From Actinomycetes bacterium (GTDB lineage: Bacteria > Actinomycetota > Acidimicrobiia > Acidimicrobiales > RAAP-2), in contig JAJYPU010000025.1 in assembly GCA_021795095.1 (NCBI GenBank), forward strand, positions 1-17,885: DNA of 17,885 nt, written 5' to 3'. The position numbers and the translations under genes were made by a program. Under the pieces are notes generated by a model. It was not told where the DNA came from. It ran no database searches and worked only from the letters and a program-made list of their open reading frames with translations. Below are positions 7,318 through 14,927 of this stretch, piece after piece; positions within the stretch are counted from its first letter, which is position 1; each line of letters opens with the position of its first letter.

Positions 7318-8606
7318 CAGTCGTACCGTCTGACGCGTTCGCGCGCCCCCGGACTGTACCGAGGCGCGACGGGCGTTGCGGCGCGGTGCGCGGGGTGCGG
7401 TGCGGTACGCGGTGCGAGGTGCGGTGACGTACGCGAGGTGCGACCGACCACGGCGACGTGGTCCTCGATGTCCAGTCCGCCAAGCCGGCTCGTATCGTGT
7501 CCAATGTTGTACAGGACACCGACCCCGAAGAGCTCGGTGATCAGCGCGGTACCGCCGTACGAGAAGAATGGCAGTGGGATCCCGGTCACCGCCCAGCCAC
7601 CCACCACCGAGGCGATGTTGATGACCGCCTCGAGCACGATCCACGTCACGATCCCCACGACAACCAGTCGTTGTACCGCGTTTTGGGAATTGAGGGCGAT
7701 TCGCGTGGCGCTGAACAGGAACCACACGAACAGTCCGATCACGGCCAGGGTCCCGATGAGACCCAGCTCCTCACCGATGATCGTGAAGATGAAGTCGGTG
7801 TGCGGGTTGGGCAGGAGTCCCCACTTTTCGCGGCTGTGCCCGAGGCCGAGTCCGGTCAGGCCACCCGCTCCGAGGCCGATCTTGGACTGCAATAACTGAT
7901 AGCCGCTGCCCTGGAGGTCTTGGCTGGGGTGCAGGAATGAGAGGAACCGACGGGCCGAATAAGGCTTGATGAGCATGAACCCACCAAAGGCGACCACCCC
8001 GAGGACCGCGATTCTCGTCAGGAGTTGACGACTGAGTCCCGCGACGGCGAGCACCACCACCGCGATCGCCACGACGACCGAGGACGTCCCGATGTCAGGC
8101 TCTAGAAGGATCAGTCCGCTGCCGAACAGGACGGGTGACATCCACAGGGCCAACCGACGCCACTCACCCAACTCCTCATGGTGGTACAGGACGGCCCACG
8201 CCACGTAGAGGATCGTGACGAATTTGAAGAGCTCTGACGGCTGGAGGTAGATCACGTGGAGGTTCAACCACCGCTTGCCACCGTTCGCACTGACGCCGAT
8301 GGCCTTGACCGCCAACAGCAATCCGATTCCGCCCACCATCGCGAGCGGCGCGCGGCGAATCAGGAAGCCGGTACGCACCCTTGCGCCGAGGTAGAGGGCG
8401 AGGAGTCCGAATCCCAGGTAGATGACGTCGTGGATGGCGATACTCCAACTCGAGCCACCGTTGGCCGTAGCCTGGCCTTCGCTCGCCGACGCGACGGCGA
8501 CAGTTCCGTAAGCGACCATGATCATCGTGGCGAGCAAGAGCGACCGGGCGGCGGGATTACCCCGCGGCCACGGATGGAACAATCGGCCCGGTCGCGCCTC
8601 GTCCAT
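7317..8606 (-). CDS. ftsW: Septal peptidoglycan polymerase FtsW (SEDS family)
   Basis: FtsW is the SEDS glycosyltransferase that polymerises lipid II at the septum together with FtsI. The 429-residue protein has about ten hydrophobic segments, GGKRWL (109 to 114), LEPDIGTS (168 to 175), the large periplasmic loop with PNPHTDFIF carrying the conserved Asp (about D271), GEELGLIG (278 to 285) and PFFSYGGTALI (346 to 356). The neighbouring ftsI and its place in dcw favour FtsW over RodA. About 50 residues after the last helix (380 to 429) form a Pro/Ala/Arg/His-rich tail encoded by repetitive DNA. The frame is open far upstream, but the ATG at 8606 sharing one base with the mraY stop (TGATG) gives the normal N-terminus. 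murD, often just upstream, is missing. Confidence 0.97.
   Translation of the reverse strand: MDEARPGRLFHPWPRGNPAARSLLLATMIMVAYGTVAVASASEGQATANGGSSWSIAIHDVIYLGFGLLALYLGARVRTGFLIRRAPLAMVGGIGLLLAVKAIGVSANGGKRWLNLHVIYLQPSELFKFVTILYVAWAVLYHHEELGEWRRLALWMSPVLFGSGLILLEPDIGTSSVVVAIAVVVLAVAGLSRQLLTRIAVLGVVAFGGFMLIKPYSARRFLSFLHPSQDLQGSGYQLLQSKIGLGAGGLTGLGLGHSREKWGLLPNPHTDFIFTIIGEELGLIGTLAVIGLFVWFLFSATRIALNSQNAVQRLVVVGIVTWIVLEAVINIASVVGGWAVTGIPLPFFSYGGTALITELFGVGVLYNIGHDTSRLGGLDIEDHVAVVGRTSRTSPHLAPRTAPHPAHRAATPVAPRYSPGARERVRRYD
7377..7442. repeat. Short imperfect GTGCGG-type tandem repeats in the 3' end of ftsW
   Basis: On the plus strand the motif GTGCG recurs many times with G, A or C spacers (GCGGTGCG, GGGTGCGG, GCGAGGTGCG). 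On the coding strand it produces a low-complexity tail with repeated APRTAP/APR-like units. It lies beyond the last membrane helix of FtsW and before the murG start, so repeat-number changes would be tolerated when the frame is kept. Confidence 0.6.
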
Positions 8607-9640
8607 CAGACCACCTTGGCGATTTTTAGGAAGTCGCCGTAGAAGATCCCCAGTGCGAGGGCCGAGCACAGGCCCGAAAGGATCCAGAACCGGATGATCA
8701 CGGTCGTCTCGGGCCAACCGCGCAGCTCGAAGTGATGATGGAACGGCGCCATCCGAAAGATCCGTCGACCGAAGAGCCTGAAACTGAGTACCTGGAGGAT
8801 TACCGACGCCGTCTCGGCGACGAAGAGTCCGCCCAAGACCACGAGCAGCAGATCGAGGTTCATCAGGAGGCTCAAGGCGCCCAGAGCGGTACCGATCGCG
8901 AGTGACCCCGTATCGCCCATCATGATCCGCGCGGGCGCGGCGTTCCACCAGAGAAAGCCCAGGCACGATCCCACCAGGCCAACCGCGACCAACCCGAGGT
9001 CGAGCGCGCTGTGGAGGTGGTAAATAGAAAAGTGTCGGAACTGCCAGTATCCGATGATCGACAACACCGCGAAGGCGAACGTCGCCGAGCCGCCCGCCAA
9101 TCCGTCGAGTCCGTCGGTCAAGTTGACCGCGTTCGATGTCGCTACGATCACGAAGACCGCGAGGAGTATCCACCCGGTAACCGAAAGGTTCCAACCCGGT
9201 AGTGAGAACCGCGTGAACGAGAGGTCGGTGGAGGTCTTCACCCAGTAGATGGCGAGTACCGCGAAGACCGCCGCAATCAACAGTTGGCCGGCCAGTTTGC
9301 CCCGTTTGTTCAAACCCAGGTTCCTCGCGTTGCGGATCGCCAAGTAGTCGTCGGCGAAACCGACGACCCCCGAGGCCACGGTCACTGACATCGCGAGTAC
9401 GCCAGCTCGCGTGAAGTTGATCGAGGTGCCCACGTGTCCCATGAGATACCCGATGACGCCCGCGAGCACGATGATCACACCACCCATCGTTGGCGTGCCG
9501 GCCTTGGCCTGGTGCGACGAGGGACCGTCGGAGCGAATGTGCTGACCCATCGAGCGACGGCGCACGAAGCGGATCCAGACCGGCGTCGCCAGGAGCGACA
9601 CGAGGAATCCGATCCCGCCCGATTCCATCAGGCTCAGCAT
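8606..9640 (-). CDS. mraY: Phospho-MurNAc-pentapeptide transferase MraY
   Basis: MraY moves phospho-MurNAc-pentapeptide from UDP to undecaprenyl phosphate, making lipid I in the membrane. The 344 residues form about ten membrane helices and carry all signature motifs: the early PTMGG segment (50 to 54), the Asp pair in GFADDYLAI (95 to 103) with NKRGKL following, NAVNLTDGLDGLAGG (170 to 184), MGDTGSLAIG (241 to 250), and APFHHHFELRGWPE (298 to 311) with its three His. The ATG at 9640 is 7 bases after the murE stop; an ATG four codons later is an alternative. The ribosome binding site is weak, suggesting coupling. murF, usually between murE and mraY, is not there. Confidence 0.98.
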   Translation of the reverse strand: MLSLMESGGIGFLVSLLATPVWIRFVRRRSMGQHIRSDGPSSHQAKAGTPTMGGVIIVLAGVIGYLMGHVGTSINFTRAGVLAMSVTVASGVVGFADDYLAIRNARNLGLNKRGKLAGQLLIAAVFAVLAIYWVKTSTDLSFTRFSLPGWNLSVTGWILLAVFVIVATSNAVNLTDGLDGLAGGSATFAFAVLSIIGYWQFRHFSIYHLHSALDLGLVAVGLVGSCLGFLWWNAAPARIMMGDTGSLAIGTALGALSLLMNLDLLLVVLGGLFVAETASVILQVLSFRLFGRRIFRMAPFHHHFELRGWPETTVIIRFWILSGLCSALALGIFYGDFLKIAKVV

Positions 9641-9647
9641 CGTGGAC

Positions 9648-11045
9648 TCATTTCATCAGCTCCCTGACGACCACTCGATCGTCGAACTCCAGCACAGTGT
9701 CGCCGATGATCTGGGTCGTCTCGTGACCCTTCCCCGCGACGACCACGACGTCACCGGTGCGCGCCTCACTCAGTGCGCACGAGATGGCTCGACGTCGGTC
9801 AATCTCGCGATGGACGTTCGAATCGTTCGCTACGCCCGCCATGATGGCATCAATGATGCCATCTGGATCCTCCGAGCGAGGATTATCCGAGGTCACGAAG
9901 ACGATATCGGACAACTCAGCCGCCGTGGACCCCATCGCCGGTCGTTTTTCATGGTCTCGATCGCCCCCACACCCGAACACTGTGATGATGCGAGACGAGG
10001 GTGCGAGCGAACGCACATCACGCAGGAGGTGATCCAGCCCGTCGGGCGTGTGGGCGTAGTCCACGATCACGACGACGTCGTGACTGTGCACGATCTCGAA
10101 GCGACCTGGCACCGGACGCACGCCCGCGAGCGTCTCGACGACCTCGGCCTCATTGGCGCCCAGGGCGCTCATGATGGACATCGCCATCATGGCGTTGGCG
10201 ACGTTGTACTCCCCCACGAGGGGCGAACGAACGAGTTGTCCGCGCCAGAAGAACGTCGTGCCGATGAGCGACATGGTGACGCTCGTCGCGTCCGCCATCG
10301 ACGCGACGGTCGTGGCGATCGTCGACTCGTCTGCGAGCCGGGCCCCGTATGGGTCGTCGACCCAAATCACGGCCCGGCGCGCTCGTTCCGGCGTGAATAA
10401 CTGTGCCTTGGCGCGATAGTACGCCTCCATCGTCCCGTGATAGTCGAGGTGATCGTGACTCAGGTTGGTGAACGCGACCACCGCGAACTCGAGTCCATCG
10501 ACTCGACCCTGGTCAAGTGCGTGACTCGACACCTCGAGGGCGAGGATCGACCTCGCGGCCGAATCCTCGAAGCCGCGCACGATGGTGTCGATGCTCCGAA
10601 AGAGTTCGGGCCCGGCCGGCGTCGTTCGCAGGTTCGTCAACGTCCCGATGTTCGCACCGTTCCACCCCAGACCCTTCGCCAGTTGGGCCACGATTGTGGT
10701 CACGGTCGTCTTACCGTTGGTCCCCGTCACACCGACGAGCTCGACCTGGCGGTCCGGGTGACCGACGATCGCCGCACTTACGTGGGCCACCATCGCGCGC
10801 ACCTGGGTTGGCGGGACGACAACGACCGGCACGCCGACGTCCATCGGCACCGTCGCCATGACGGCCACTGCACCGCGGGCGACGGCGTCGGCGGCGTAGC
10901 GCACACCGTCGTCGCGAGAGCCGGGAACGGCCAGGAAGAGGGTCCCTGGACCACACGCCCGCGAGTCAATCTCGACGCGATCGATCTCGACACTCGCTGT
11001 AACGATGTCCAAGGGAGCGTCGTCAAAGAGGTCGCCGAGTTGCAT
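9648..11045 (-). CDS. murE: UDP-MurNAc-tripeptide synthetase MurE (meso-DAP-adding)
   Basis: MurE adds the third amino acid to UDP-MurNAc-L-Ala-D-Glu. The 465 residues show the ATP loop GTNGKTT (108 to 114), LEVSSHALDQGR (170 to 181), the carbamylated-Lys motif YYRAKAQLF (about K213), GEYNVANAMMA (278 to 288), VDYAHTPDGL (328 to 337), GCGGDRDHEKRP (358 to 369) and DNPRSEDP (387 to 394). In characterised MurE enzymes DNPR marks meso-diaminopimelate specificity, as opposed to lysine. The frame extends upstream, but the ATG at 11045, sharing one base with the ftsI stop (TGATG), starts the typical N-terminal domain. The protein ends normally and shows no fused MurF domain. Confidence 0.98.
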   Translation of the reverse strand: MQLGDLFDDAPLDIVTASVEIDRVEIDSRACGPGTLFLAVPGSRDDGVRYAADAVARGAVAVMATVPMDVGVPVVVVPPTQVRAMVAHVSAAIVGHPDRQVELVGVTGTNGKTTVTTIVAQLAKGLGWNGANIGTLTNLRTTPAGPELFRSIDTIVRGFEDSAARSILALEVSSHALDQGRVDGLEFAVVAFTNLSHDHLDYHGTMEAYYRAKAQLFTPERARRAVIWVDDPYGARLADESTIATTVASMADATSVTMSLIGTTFFWRGQLVRSPLVGEYNVANAMMAMSIMSALGANEAEVVETLAGVRPVPGRFEIVHSHDVVVIVDYAHTPDGLDHLLRDVRSLAPSSRIITVFGCGGDRDHEKRPAMGSTAAELSDIVFVTSDNPRSEDPDGIIDAIMAGVANDSNVHREIDRRRAISCALSEARTGDVVVVAGKGHETTQIIGDTVLEFDDRVVVRELMK

Positions 11046-12880
11046 CACGTGACGTCCGAGGCGATCGAGGCCAGTCCCTTGAGCGGCTTCACGGTGATTC
11101 CCGACGACGGAATCGCGTAGTGGTGCAGCGCGTAGGACATCACTTGTTGAAAGACCGGTGCCGCGGCGGTGCCTCCGTACACGGTCGTCAACGGACGTTC
11201 GACCACCACGATCATCGAGAGTACCGGGTGGTCGGCCGGAGCGAATCCGACGAAGGTGGCGTCGAACTGACCCGATAACAGCAGATCCTTGCCCGGGTAC
11301 GGGATCGTCGCCGTACCCGTCTTGCCAGCGACCGGGTAGCCCGGAATGATCGCGTTGGTGCCGGTTCCCGCGAGAACCACCTGTTCGAGCATCTTGGTCA
11401 ACGTCGCTGACACCGCCGGGGTCACCACTTGTCGGGTCTTGCTCGGGGGCGCGGCTCGCACGGCACCATTGGCCAGGACGTAGCCACGTACGAGCTTTGG
11501 TTCGACGAAGACGCCGCCGTTCGCGATGGCGTTGTAGGCGTCGAGCACTTGGATCGGTGGAACGGCGTCGACCTGTCCGATTGGCATCGCGGCCATGTCG
11601 CTCGCAAACCAATTATTCGCGTTCACGAGAAGTCCGGCCGTCTCGCCAGGGAAGTTCAGCGTAGTCAACTGACCGAAACCCAAACGCTCGACCTGGCTGA
11701 GCAGACCCGCTTCACCGAGTCGATTGGTGATCTTGTAGGTACCGATATTGGAGGACTGCGCGAGGATCTGGGTGGCGGTGAGATGTTCGAGTCCGTGGTT
11801 TTCGGCGTCGTGGAAGAGCCGACCGCCGACAATGATGCTGTTAGGGATCGTGAAGACGGTCGTGGGCGTGATGATGCCCGCTTGTAGAGCGGCCGAGAAC
11901 GTCACGGCCTTGAAGACCGAACCCGGCTCGTAGGCGTAACTGAACGCTAGGTCGTTGATCGTCTGCTCGATGCCCGGTACCCCGACCGAAACTCCCCATG
12001 ACGGGACCTTACCGAGGACCCCGGGCTTGGCGCGGACGTTGACCAGGGACGCATTGGCCAAGATCTCGCCGGTGTGAACGTCCATCACCACGGCGGTGCC
12101 CGCTACGGCGTCCGTGGACGCCAGCGCGTGCGCGAGAGAGCGTTCGGTGACGAACTGCAGCGACGAGTCGATCGTCAGCTCGAGACCGACGCCCGGCTTG
12201 GCCTTCTTGATGACGGTCGTGTGAGTGCTGGGCAGGTTCACGCCCGACGCCGATACGAAAGCGCGCGTGATGCCGGTCTGGCCCGCCAAGAGCTTTTGGT
12301 ATTCGTACTCCAGTCCGGCCGAACCAACCCCCGAAGCATTGACCCCACCAAGGAGGGCCGTCGCCTCGGCACCGTTGGGATACGAGCGAATCGAGGAGTT
12401 CTGCACGACGATACCGGGGAAGTTCATCGTCGCAAGTTGACGACCCATCGTCAAGTCGAGGTGATTGTTGATGACGACGTAGCCGTGTCGCTCCGAGAGC
12501 AGCCGCGTCAACTGACTGACGGGCACGCCGACCATGGGTGACATCGCCCGCGCCTCGGTCATGGGATGGGCGATCTGGAAGTCGTCGGCGATGACGAGTG
12601 ACGTCGGCCTCGAGACGGCCAAAATCTGCCCGTAGCGGTCGTAGATGCCAGCTCGCAGCGCCGTCGTGACCAGATCCTCGCGGACTTGCCCGACGGAGAG
12701 CCGAGCGTAGTGCGCATGATCGACGATCTGGATCATGAAGAGGCGCACCGCGAGCAACGCGAAGACCGCCATGAGCGAGAATCGAAGTAGTCGGATGCGA
12801 CGCACCGAACGGCTGGTCCCGACCGACGATGCTGTCCTGCTACGGGGCCGCCGTGGAGGCGTCGCGGCTCGCGGGCTCAC
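11045..12880 (-). CDS. ftsI: Septal peptidoglycan transpeptidase FtsI (class B PBP, PBP3)
   Basis: FtsI cross-links septal peptidoglycan and partners FtsW. The 611 residues comprise a basic, Ser/Pro-rich cytoplasmic tail, one transmembrane helix (about 32 to 52), a PBP dimerisation/pedestal region (about 73 to 225) and the transpeptidase domain. The three active-site motifs are present: SVFK (S321 nucleophile, K324), SSN (376 to 378) and KTG (520 to 522). No PASTA domain follows; the protein ends about 90 residues after KTG. The GTG start overlaps the ftsL stop as GTGA (12877 to 12880). Confidence 0.97.
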   Translation of the reverse strand: MSPRAATPPRRPRSRTASSVGTSRSVRRIRLLRFSLMAVFALLAVRLFMIQIVDHAHYARLSVGQVREDLVTTALRAGIYDRYGQILAVSRPTSLVIADDFQIAHPMTEARAMSPMVGVPVSQLTRLLSERHGYVVINNHLDLTMGRQLATMNFPGIVVQNSSIRSYPNGAEATALLGGVNASGVGSAGLEYEYQKLLAGQTGITRAFVSASGVNLPSTHTTVIKKAKPGVGLELTIDSSLQFVTERSLAHALASTDAVAGTAVVMDVHTGEILANASLVNVRAKPGVLGKVPSWGVSVGVPGIEQTINDLAFSYAYEPGSVFKAVTFSAALQAGIITPTTVFTIPNSIIVGGRLFHDAENHGLEHLTATQILAQSSNIGTYKITNRLGEAGLLSQVERLGFGQLTTLNFPGETAGLLVNANNWFASDMAAMPIGQVDAVPPIQVLDAYNAIANGGVFVEPKLVRGYVLANGAVRAAPPSKTRQVVTPAVSATLTKMLEQVVLAGTGTNAIIPGYPVAGKTGTATIPYPGKDLLLSGQFDATFVGFAPADHPVLSMIVVVERPLTTVYGGTAAAPVFQQVMSYALHHYAIPSSGITVKPLKGLASIASDVT

Positions 12881-13326
12881 CGACTCGACCTTGATGTGAC
12901 CGGTGCGTACCCGTTGAACTGCGGTAACGGCAGCGGCCTCTCAAGCGACGTGGCGGGAACTTGCGTTACCGATGTGGGGTCAACGAGATGCAACGCGCCA
13001 GCTTTGGACGCGATCTGACTCGGTGCTGAGGCATTAGTCATGGACCCTACCTGCACGGCGTAGTTCGACTGCGCCTGCAAGAGCGCGCTCTGGAGTCGTT
13101 GGAGTTCTACCTGACGGTTAGCGACCACCATGCTTCCACCGAGCGATACCACCAACGCCACACCCATAATGATGATCGACCGAAGAGCCGGGGACGCATT
13201 CCGCCACCCAGTCCGTACTCGTGGCTCACGAGTCACCGTTGCGCGGTGCCCCGCGGCTCGAACGGTCGGCCGGCTCGGCGAACCGAGCCGTCGTTCGACG
13301 CGTCGGGGGAAAGTAATGACGCTCAT
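12877..13326 (-). CDS. ftsL: FtsL-like divisome membrane protein
   Basis: The protein of 149 residues has the FtsL layout: a basic cytoplasmic tail (1 to 48), one transmembrane helix (about 49 to 69) and a Gln/Leu-rich coiled coil outside (about 70 to 95), followed by a Pro-containing tail. FtsL acts with FtsQ and FtsB to activate FtsWI. Sequence similarity in this family is very low, so the call rests on size, topology and position between rsmH and ftsI. I chose the ATG at 13326 because it overlaps the rsmH stop as ATGA; an in-frame ATG at 13341 would add five residues. Confidence 0.82.
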   Translation of the reverse strand: MSVITFPRRVERRLGSPSRPTVRAAGHRATVTREPRVRTGWRNASPALRSIIIMGVALVVSLGGSMVVANRQVELQRLQSALLQAQSNYAVQVGSMTNASAPSQIASKAGALHLVDPTSVTQVPATSLERPLPLPQFNGYAPVTSRSSR

Positions 13327-14264
13327 CGCGCTAACTTCCATCCGACGCGTAGTCGAGCCGATCGCGCCCGGGGATTGGACGCAATCTCATCGGGGCGGGC
13401 CAAGACGGCACTCGCCCGTAGGATCCGCGCGGACGGGACCGCTCCGCAGACGCACCCGAGTTCTGGTGGGCAGTGGCAGCCGCCCGTCGAAAGTTCGTGT
13501 AGGAACGACTTGACAGCGCGATCCTCGCCTGAGTGGTACGAGATCACTATCAACGCTCCGCCGGACGCGAGCGAGTCAAAAGCCGCCTGGAGGCCGTCGT
13601 CGAGCTGGCCCTGCTCATCGTTCACTGCAATCCGTAGTGCTTGGAACACCCTGGTCGCGACGTTGCCGCGACGTCGAGCTGGTATCGGTACCGCGCGCTC
13701 GACGAGGGCGACCAACTCGCCGGTCGTCGTTGGACGACCTTCTCGAATGGCGGTTGCGATCGCACGCGCGAATCGACCCTCACCGTTGACTCGCAACAGC
13801 TGGGCCAACTCTTCTTGCGAGATGCGCGCGATTAACTCGGCGGCGGTCTCGCCGGTCGTTGGGTCCATGCGCATATCGAGGGGAGCGTCAAAACGGAAGG
13901 AGAACCCCCTCGACGGGTCATCGAGTTGGTGTGACGAGACACCGAGGTCCATCAAGACCCCGACGACCAGTGAGGCGGCGAGGAAGTCGTCGTTGGCTCG
14001 GATCACGGCGGGCACGTCGGCGAACGACGCCGACACGATTCGTGAGCGGTCAGCGAACGGCGCGAGACGCGCCGCCGCCGCTGCGCGGGCCTCGGGGTCT
14101 CGGTCGATGCCGAGAATCCTCACGCGCTCGATGGCCTCGAGTATCGCTGCGGCGTGCCCACCGCCACCCAACGTGGCGTCGATGATGACGCCGCCCGGCA
14201 GCCCACGGCATATCTCGACGATCTCCTCGACGAGGACCGGGCGGTGGTAGGACTCGTCAGACAT
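13323..14264 (-). CDS. rsmH: 16S rRNA (cytosine(1402)-N(4))-methyltransferase RsmH
   Basis: RsmH (formerly MraW) methylates N4 of C1402 in the decoding centre of 16S rRNA using S-adenosylmethionine. It shows the opening YHRPVLVEEIVEI, the SAM loop DATLGGGGHAAAIL (29 to 42), GIDRDPEA (52 to 59), MDLGVSSHQLD, and the late motif SYHSGEDRAVK. I chose the ATG at 14264 because it gives 313 residues with the His of the H-x-P-V-L motif at position 7, as in known enzymes, and has GAGGG five bases upstream. An in-frame ATG at 14360 overlaps the mraZ stop as ATGA and would add 32 residues of unknown character; coupling at that start cannot be excluded. Confidence 0.95.
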   Translation of the reverse strand: MSDESYHRPVLVEEIVEICRGLPGGVIIDATLGGGGHAAAILEAIERVRILGIDRDPEARAAAAARLAPFADRSRIVSASFADVPAVIRANDDFLAASLVVGVLMDLGVSSHQLDDPSRGFSFRFDAPLDMRMDPTTGETAAELIARISQEELAQLLRVNGEGRFARAIATAIREGRPTTTGELVALVERAVPIPARRRGNVATRVFQALRIAVNDEQGQLDDGLQAAFDSLASGGALIVISYHSGEDRAVKSFLHELSTGGCHCPPELGCVCGAVPSARILRASAVLARPDEIASNPRARSARLRVGWKLAR

Positions 14265-14356
14265 CGTGGCCCTCACGATGGTCTCGCGTCGTGGTCCCAG
14301 TGTCCCGTGAGAGCGTCGCACGTATCCCTCGCCCAGCGCGAACGCGGTTGCCATCG

Positions 14357-14776
14357 TCATTCGACACCGTCTTTGAACATCCGTTCTGCCGGACCGACGG
14401 CGGTCGCGTATCGTTGCGGGTCCCAGAGCTCCACGTGATCCAACGCTCCGACTATGAGCACCTCGTCGCGCAGCGCACCGTATTCACGAATGACCGCAGG
14501 TAGCGCGAAACGGCCCTGACGGTCGAATTCGACGTCCGACGAGTTGGCGGCCCAGTACCGCGCCTGTTGACGATCCTGTGCACCCCCGCGACGGCTTTGG
14601 GCCAACCGCTCCTCCGTCTGTCGGGCGAACTCCCCGGGGGTCCACAGTGCGACACAACCCTCGGTATTGGGGCTGAGGTGGCCACCGCGCTCAAACTCGG
14701 AACGAAAGCGCGCGGGCAGGATGAGGCGGCCCTTGGCATCCAGCGAGTGCTGGAACTGACCAACGAACCCGAACAC
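14357..14776 (-). CDS. mraZ: Transcriptional regulator MraZ
   Basis: MraZ is a ring-forming DNA-binding protein of the AbrB-like swapped-hairpin fold that binds direct repeats upstream of its own operon, usually repressing it. In the 139 residues both MraZ half-domains are visible: FQHSLDAKGRLILPARFR (about 8 to 25) and VEFDRQGRFALPAVIREY (about 82 to 99), each with the D-x-K/Q-G-R-h-x-h-P core that contacts DNA. A helical tail ends the protein. The start is a GTG with a very strong ribosome binding site (AGAGGAGG, six bases away). A repeat array that fits its operator lies directly upstream. Confidence 0.97.
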   Translation of the reverse strand: MFGFVGQFQHSLDAKGRLILPARFRSEFERGGHLSPNTEGCVALWTPGEFARQTEERLAQSRRGGAQDRQQARYWAANSSDVEFDRQGRFALPAVIREYGALRDEVLIVGALDHVELWDPQRYATAVGPAERMFKDGVE

Positions 14777-14782
14777 CTCGAA

Positions 14783-14790
14783 CCTCCTCT
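14783..14790 (-). promoter_or_regulatory. Ribosome binding site of mraZ
   Basis: AGAGGAGG on the minus strand, six bases before the GTG at 14776, is near-perfect and fixes the mraZ start. Confidence 0.85.
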
Positions 14791-14794
14791 AGGT

Positions 14795-14852
14795 CACCAC
14801 TTGGCCCCACTTCGCGACACAATACACCACTTGACTCCTATTTGCACCACTT
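14795..14852 (-). promoter_or_regulatory. MraZ-box array: direct repeats AAGTGGTG in 10-bp register
   Basis: On the minus strand AAGTGGTG occurs at 14845-14852, 14825-14832 and 14795-14802, and AAGTGGGG at 14805-14812. Their starts are 20, 20 and 10 bases apart, so every copy lies on the same face of the helix. The two skipped register positions (14835-14842 and 14815-14822) hold weaker versions (AATAGGAG and TTGTGTCG). Characterised MraZ operators are short GTG/TGGG-type direct repeats with a 10-bp period upstream of mraZ, which this matches. The last box ends 18 bases before the mraZ GTG, so the array also overlaps the likely promoter. Autoregulation by the MraZ encoded here is inferred. 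Confidence 0.85.
14819..14824 (-). promoter_or_regulatory. Candidate mra operon promoter, -10 element
   Basis: TATTGT on the minus strand matches the -10 consensus at the key T, A and final T. It sits inside the MraZ-box array, in the skipped register position. A weak -35-like GTGCAA lies about 18 bases upstream. Transcription would start near 14812. The overlap with the boxes fits repression. Confidence 0.35.
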
Positions 14853-14905
14853 TTCGACCGAACGCCCCCCCTCCCGACCCGATCGGAGACTGGCGTGACG
14901 TCCCG

Positions 14906-14927
14906 GCGACCACGATTTCGTGGTCGC
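14906..14927. repeat. Perfect 10-bp inverted repeat upstream of the MraZ boxes
   Basis: GCGACCACGA is followed after two bases by its exact complement TCGTGGTCGC; as RNA this is a nine-pair GC-rich stem with a four-base loop. No T-run follows on either strand, so it is not a classical intrinsic terminator. It could be a U-tract-less terminator closing the operon that ends at 15145, or a protein binding site. Which one cannot be told from sequence. Confidence 0.5.

Noticed and set aside
7318..7725. N-terminal extension of murG by 136 residues
   Set aside because: The extension overlaps ftsW in another frame, shows no domain, and MurG homology starts exactly at the ATG at 7317.
8607..9194. N-terminal extension of ftsW by 196 residues
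   Set aside because: It reads through mraY in another frame; the FtsW N-terminus fits the ATG at 8606 that overlaps the mraY stop.
13099..14250. A 383-codon plus-strand frame opposite rsmH and ftsL
   Set aside because: Ser/Arg/Pro-rich low-complexity product opposite a clear rsmH; a codon-bias shadow.
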